From Prevotella sp. UBA3757 (GTDB taxonomy: Bacteria; Bacteroidota; Bacteroidia; Bacteroidales; Bacteroidaceae), in the NCBI GenBank assembly GCA_002371715.1, contig DFGF01000070.1, positions 1 to 5,828 on the forward strand: 5,828 nucleotides of DNA. The letters run 5' to 3'. Shown here one piece after another: positions 2,789 through 5,828 of this stretch; position 1 is the stretch's first letter, and each line of letters opens with the position of its first letter. The position numbers were made by a program, and so were the translations under genes. Under the pieces are notes generated by a model. That model saw nothing but the letters and a program-made list of their open reading frames with translations, was not told the origin of the DNA and did no database searches.

Positions 2789-5749
2789 ATGAACACTTGG
2801 AAAAAAAATCTCGAAGAGACCAAACAACACTACATCGACTGGTGGAACCACAAGGGCATCGTGCTCAATATGTGGGAGCATTTCCAGCAGGGCGTCAAGC
2901 CCCATGCTGACATTCCTGAGCCGAAACCCTACAGGGACCTGAATCAGCGCTGGTTCGACCCGCAGTGGCGCGCTGAATACCTGGACTGGTATGTGGCCCA
3001 CTCGTCACTCATGGCCGACATACTGCCTGTTGCCAACACACAGTTGGGGCCGGGGTCGCTGGCAGCCATACTGGGTGGCAGGTTTGAGGGCGGCGAGGAC
3101 ACCATCTGGATTCATCCCCGTCCTGTGACCGACGGTTCTGACGTCGACGACATCATCTTCGATAGAAGCCACCCCAACTGGCTGCTGCACAAAGAGTTGC
3201 TGAAAGCCTGCAAGCAGAAGGCCCAGGGACACTACTACGTAGGTATGCCCGACCTGATGGAGGGACTCGACGTGCTGGCCGCACTGAAAGGTACCGATCA
3301 AGTGCTGCTGGACACGGTGATGCATCCCGAGCGGCTGGAACAGCAGATGCAGCAGATTAACGACATCTATTTCCAAGTGTTCGACGAACTCTACGACATC
3401 ATCCGCGAGGGCGACGAAATGGCTTTCTGCTACTTCTCGTGCTGGGCACCAGGCAAGATGTCGAAACTTCAGAGCGATATATCGACCATGATCAGCGTCG
3501 ATGACTATCTGCGCTTCGTACAGCCCTTCATCCGTGAACAGTGTCAGAAGATTGACTACACGCTCTATCATCTTGACGGCGTGGGAGCCATGCACCACCT
3601 GCCTGCCCTCTTGGACATCAAGGAGCTTAACGCCATCCAGTGGACGCCAGGTGTAGGTGAACCGCAGGGCGGTTCACCAAAATGGTACGACCTCTACCGG
3701 CGCATCCTCGATGGCGGCAAGAGCATTCTGGCCAGCTGGGTCACGCTGGATGAACTGCGCCCGCTACTGGATAACATCGGGAGCGACGGCATCCACGTCG
3801 AGATGGATTTCCATAACGAACGTGAGGTGGAACAGGCCCTGCAGATAGTCGACGACTTCCGCCACGCCCGTAACCTGCATCCGGCATCCATATCCGACGA
3901 TAAGCTTCCCGTCTCAACGCCAGACGATGCCGACAGCGAGGTGATGGCTATCATCGACAAAATAGAAGATGCAGCCAGAAACTCACCCCTTGACTCTAAA
4001 CGCCTATGGCTGCTGGACGGTGCCATGGGCACCATGATCCAGCAGTACCAGCTGGACGAAGCAGCCTTCCGCGGGTGTCGCTTTGCCCAACACCCTGTCG
4101 ATCTGAAGGGTTGCAATGACGTGCTCTCCCTGACAGCCCCCTTCATAATCCGCGACATCCATCGCAAGTACCTTGCTGCCGGTGCCGACATCATCGAAAC
4201 CAATACGTTTAATGCGCAGCGCATCTCCCTACAGGACTACGGCCTTGAGGGCTACGTCCACGACATCAACACGGCTGCGGCACGTCTGGCTCGCCAGTGT
4301 GCCGACGAACTCAGTTCGCCAGACCACCCTCGTTTCGTGGCAGGCAGTATTGGGCCGACGCCACGTACCACATCCGTCGCCACCAGTGGCGAACCGCTGG
4401 ACAAGAAACTGCTGAGCGAAGCCTACACAGAACAGATTGAAGCATTGCGCGACGGCGGCGTCGACCTGCTACTGATTGAAACCATCTTCGACGTGGAAAA
4501 TGCCCGCATCGCCATCGAGTGTGCTCAAAGCGTCGCACCAGCATTACCAATCATGCTCAGTTTCAGCGTAGCTACACCTGACGGCCACAACATGCTCGGT
4601 CAGGACATCATTGCCTTCCTCCAAGAACTGACATCTGGAGACCACGCTTCGGCCACAAGCCATACAGCAGAAAACCCTTCAGGCATTTTCTCCGTCGGCA
4701 TCAACTGCGTTTCGGATATCGCTGCCATGACGCCACTTGTCTGCCGGATGGCAAACCTCAGTCTGTGCGTCAGCCTCTACCCCAATGCCGGACAGCCCGA
4801 TGCTCAAGGCCATTACTCCAAGACCCCAGAAAGCTTTGTACGTGACCTCTGGCCCCTGCTCGAAGGCCACCACCTCAACATCATTGGCGGCTGCTGTGGC
4901 ACCACCGATGCCCACATCGCTCGTATCGCCCGGGCCATAGAGCCACTGCCAGGTCTACGGCTATCGCCGCTGGTGCCAGGCCACAAGCCGTCAGCGGAGA
5001 ATATAGAAGAACCAGAAAAACTAGTAGAACTAGATAAACTAGTTAAACTAGAAGAACTAGAAAAACTAGAAAAAACAAAAAAATTAGAAAAACCAGCCCC
5101 CCCAGCCGTCGCTCTGCCCGCCGACCGCCTCTTTCAGGCCATCCTCGACGGCAAGGCCGACGAGGCTGCCGCCGCCACCCGCGACGCTATTGCCCAGGAC
5201 ATTGCCCCCCAGGAGCTCATCAACGGCCAGATGATTCGTGCCATGAGCGAGGTAGGCCAGCGATTCCAGGACGGCAAGGCGTTTGTCCCCCAATTACTAA
5301 TGGCAGGACGGGCCATGAAGTCAGCCTTAGAGCTACTGAAGCCCATGCTGTCTGGCACGGCAGCAACGTCGCTCGGGAAGGTAGTCATCGGCACCGTCAA
5401 GGGTGACTTGCACGATATTGGCAAAAACCTTGTGGCTTCCATGCTGGAGGGTTGTGGTTTTGAGGTGGTGAATATCGGCATTGATGTCTCGGCAGACACC
5501 TTCATCAAGGCCATTAAGGACAATCACCCCGACATACTCTGCATGTCGGCCCTGCTCACCACGACCATGGGTTACATGAGGGACGTCATCGAAGCCCTGG
5601 AGGAGGCCGGCATCCGTCAGCAGGTAAAAGTAATGGTCGGCGGAGCACCTGTCACACAGGGCTTCGCCGACGAAATAGGTGCCGACGGCTATAGCGACAA
5701 TGCCAACTCGGCCGTCACCGTAGCCAAACAGCTACTCGGCAAACTTTAG
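2789..5749 (+). CDS. Fused corrinoid methyltransferase: UroD-like, MetH-type homocysteine methyltransferase and B12-binding domains
   Basis: This 986-residue cytoplasmic protein has three functional parts. Residues about 1-358 form a uroporphyrinogen-decarboxylase-fold domain of the MtaA/CmuA-like methyltransferase type. It lacks the RQAGRY motif of true HemE. Where MtaA-type enzymes have a zinc-binding His-x-Cys, it has His261-Leu-Asp263-Gly. Residues about 405-718 closely follow the MetH homocysteine domain: LLDGAMGTMIQQY, GADIIETNTFNAQ, GSIGPTPRT, GINC (Cys640) and GGCCGTT (Cys702, Cys703), which are the three zinc ligands. Residues 740-769 are a charged three-residue-repeat linker. Residues about 778-855 are the corrinoid cap. 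The rest is the B12-binding domain with GDLHDIGKN (lower axial His875), SALLTTTM and VGGAPVTQGFADEIGADGY. MetH's folate-binding and AdoMet reactivation domains are absent. I infer methyl transfer from an unknown donor via the corrinoid to homocysteine, giving methionine. Reactivation would need an activator elsewhere. The domain calls are firm and the overall reaction is inferred. Confidence 0.9.
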   Translation: MNTWKKNLEETKQHYIDWWNHKGIVLNMWEHFQQGVKPHADIPEPKPYRDLNQRWFDPQWRAEYLDWYVAHSSLMADILPVANTQLGPGSLAAILGGRFEGGEDTIWIHPRPVTDGSDVDDIIFDRSHPNWLLHKELLKACKQKAQGHYYVGMPDLMEGLDVLAALKGTDQVLLDTVMHPERLEQQMQQINDIYFQVFDELYDIIREGDEMAFCYFSCWAPGKMSKLQSDISTMISVDDYLRFVQPFIREQCQKIDYTLYHLDGVGAMHHLPALLDIKELNAIQWTPGVGEPQGGSPKWYDLYRRILDGGKSILASWVTLDELRPLLDNIGSDGIHVEMDFHNEREVEQALQIVDDFRHARNLHPASISDDKLPVSTPDDADSEVMAIIDKIEDAARNSPLDSKRLWLLDGAMGTMIQQYQLDEAAFRGCRFAQHPVDLKGCNDVLSLTAPFIIRDIHRKYLAAGADIIETNTFNAQRISLQDYGLEGYVHDINTAAARLARQCADELSSPDHPRFVAGSIGPTPRTTSVATSGEPLDKKLLSEAYTEQIEALRDGGVDLLLIETIFDVENARIAIECAQSVAPALPIMLSFSVATPDGHNMLGQDIIAFLQELTSGDHASATSHTAENPSGIFSVGINCVSDIAAMTPLVCRMANLSLCVSLYPNAGQPDAQGHYSKTPESFVRDLWPLLEGHHLNIIGGCCGTTDAHIARIARAIEPLPGLRLSPLVPGHKPSAENIEEPEKLVELDKLVKLEELEKLEKTKKLEKPAPPAVALPADRLFQAILDGKADEAAAATRDAIAQDIAPQELINGQMIRAMSEVGQRFQDGKAFVPQLLMAGRAMKSALELLKPMLSGTAATSLGKVVIGTVKGDLHDIGKNLVASMLEGCGFEVVNIGIDVSADTFIKAIKDNHPDILCMSALLTTTMGYMRDVIEALEEAGIRQQVKVMVGGAPVTQGFADEIGADGYSDNANSAVTVAKQLLGKL
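3656..3678. repeat. Perfect inverted repeat inside the UroD-like domain coding region
   Basis: GGTGAACCGC (3656-3665) and GCGGTTCACC (3669-3678) pair perfectly over 10 bp around a 3-nt AGG loop. The segment encodes GVGEPQGGSP (residues 288-297), a glycine/proline-rich loop of the UroD-like domain. Such a hairpin could slow translation at a domain loop or be chance in GC-rich coding DNA. Confidence 0.55.
5006..5095 (+). repeat. 9-nt in-frame tandem repeat encoding an EKL-type linker
   Basis: Ten degenerate 9-nt units of the form GAA-AAA-CTA encode EEP, EKL, VEL, DKL, VKL, EEL, EKL, EKT, KKL and EKP. They join the homocysteine methyltransferase domain to the corrinoid cap. The stretch is strikingly AT-rich compared with the GC-rich coding sequence on both sides. 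A 9-nt period lets copy number change without breaking the frame, so linker length may vary between strains. The alternating acidic and basic residues suggest an extended helical or flexible spacer. Confidence 0.85.
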
Positions 5750-5752
5750 GCA

Positions 5753-5828
5753 ATCGAGAACGCCACGTCCATCATGTGGGTCAGACTATCGAGAACGTCA
5801 CGTCCATCATGTGGGTCAGACTATCGAG
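5753..5828. repeat. 35-bp tandem direct repeat, truncated by the window edge
   Basis: Unit 1 (5753-5787) and unit 2 (5788-5822) differ at one position (C or T after ATCGAGAACG), and unit 3 starts at 5823 with ATCGAG. There is no spacer between units. The array starts 4 nt after the stop of the large methyltransferase gene. Each unit contains a short imperfect hairpin: CCACGT and ATGTGG around CCATC in unit 1, using one G-U pair. The C-to-T change in unit 2 replaces the outer C-G pair with U-G, so the stem is kept in RNA. No T-run follows, so it is not a standard terminator. Confidence 0.85.

Noticed and set aside
2789..3862. N-terminal domain as true uroporphyrinogen decarboxylase (HemE)
   Set aside because: The N-terminal RQAGRY-type motif of HemE is missing, and the domain is fused to methyl-transfer modules, so a methyltransferase of the same fold is more likely.
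3005..4224. Minus-strand open frames inside the large methyltransferase gene
   Set aside because: They are antisense shadows in GC-rich coding sequence. Their products are low-complexity (serine- or histidine-rich) without motifs, while the plus strand encodes clear domains.
2789..5749. Ordinary MetH methionine synthase
   Set aside because: The homocysteine and B12 modules are MetH-like, but the folate-binding and AdoMet reactivation domains are absent and an unrelated barrel sits at the N-terminus.
5753..5828. CRISPR array
   Set aside because: The 35-bp units are directly adjacent with no spacers, and no cas genes are present in the window.

Overview
The window looks like a chromosomal segment from a Bacteroidales bacterium, most likely Prevotella or a close relative. 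Three things point there. Putative promoters follow the Bacteroidetes -7 pattern TAnnTTTG. Gene starts lie in A-rich leaders, mostly without a strong Shine-Dalgarno. Short intergenic gaps carry degenerate 7-nt repeats of a kind I associate with this group. The genus is inferred, not shown.

Left arm (about 1-1604, minus strand). A compact housekeeping set is read right to left: a SPOR-domain lipoprotein, the Holliday junction resolvase/rRNA maturation nuclease RuvX (GTG start 3 nt after the lipoprotein stop, same frame), and peptide deformylase (Def). A possible start of a further gene runs off the left edge. A candidate Bacteroidetes promoter sits before the lipoprotein gene.

Centre (about 1605-2726). 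A 172-bp divergent intergenic region carries the leftward promoter and a very good rightward promoter. The rightward promoter serves three small envelope-associated genes: a YtxH-type one-helix protein, a two-helix phage-holin-superfamily (YqjE-like) protein, and an 80-residue coiled-coil protein with a basic tail. The order resembles enterobacterial yqjD-yqjE-yqjK. A textbook intrinsic terminator closes the unit.

Right arm (2727-5828). One large gene encodes a 986-residue fusion. It joins a uroporphyrinogen-decarboxylase-fold methyltransferase domain, a MetH-type zinc homocysteine methyltransferase domain, a charged repeat linker, and a corrinoid cap plus B12-binding domain. The folate-binding and AdoMet-reactivation domains of normal MetH are absent. 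The simplest reading is a one-polypeptide system that takes a methyl group from an unidentified methylated compound, passes it through cob(I)alamin and delivers it to homocysteine to make methionine. This is the most interesting item in the window. After its stop codon, a 35-bp tandem repeat begins and runs off the right edge.

No tRNA, rRNA, CRISPR array or insertion sequence was seen, and no gene-free stretch exceeds 300 bp.
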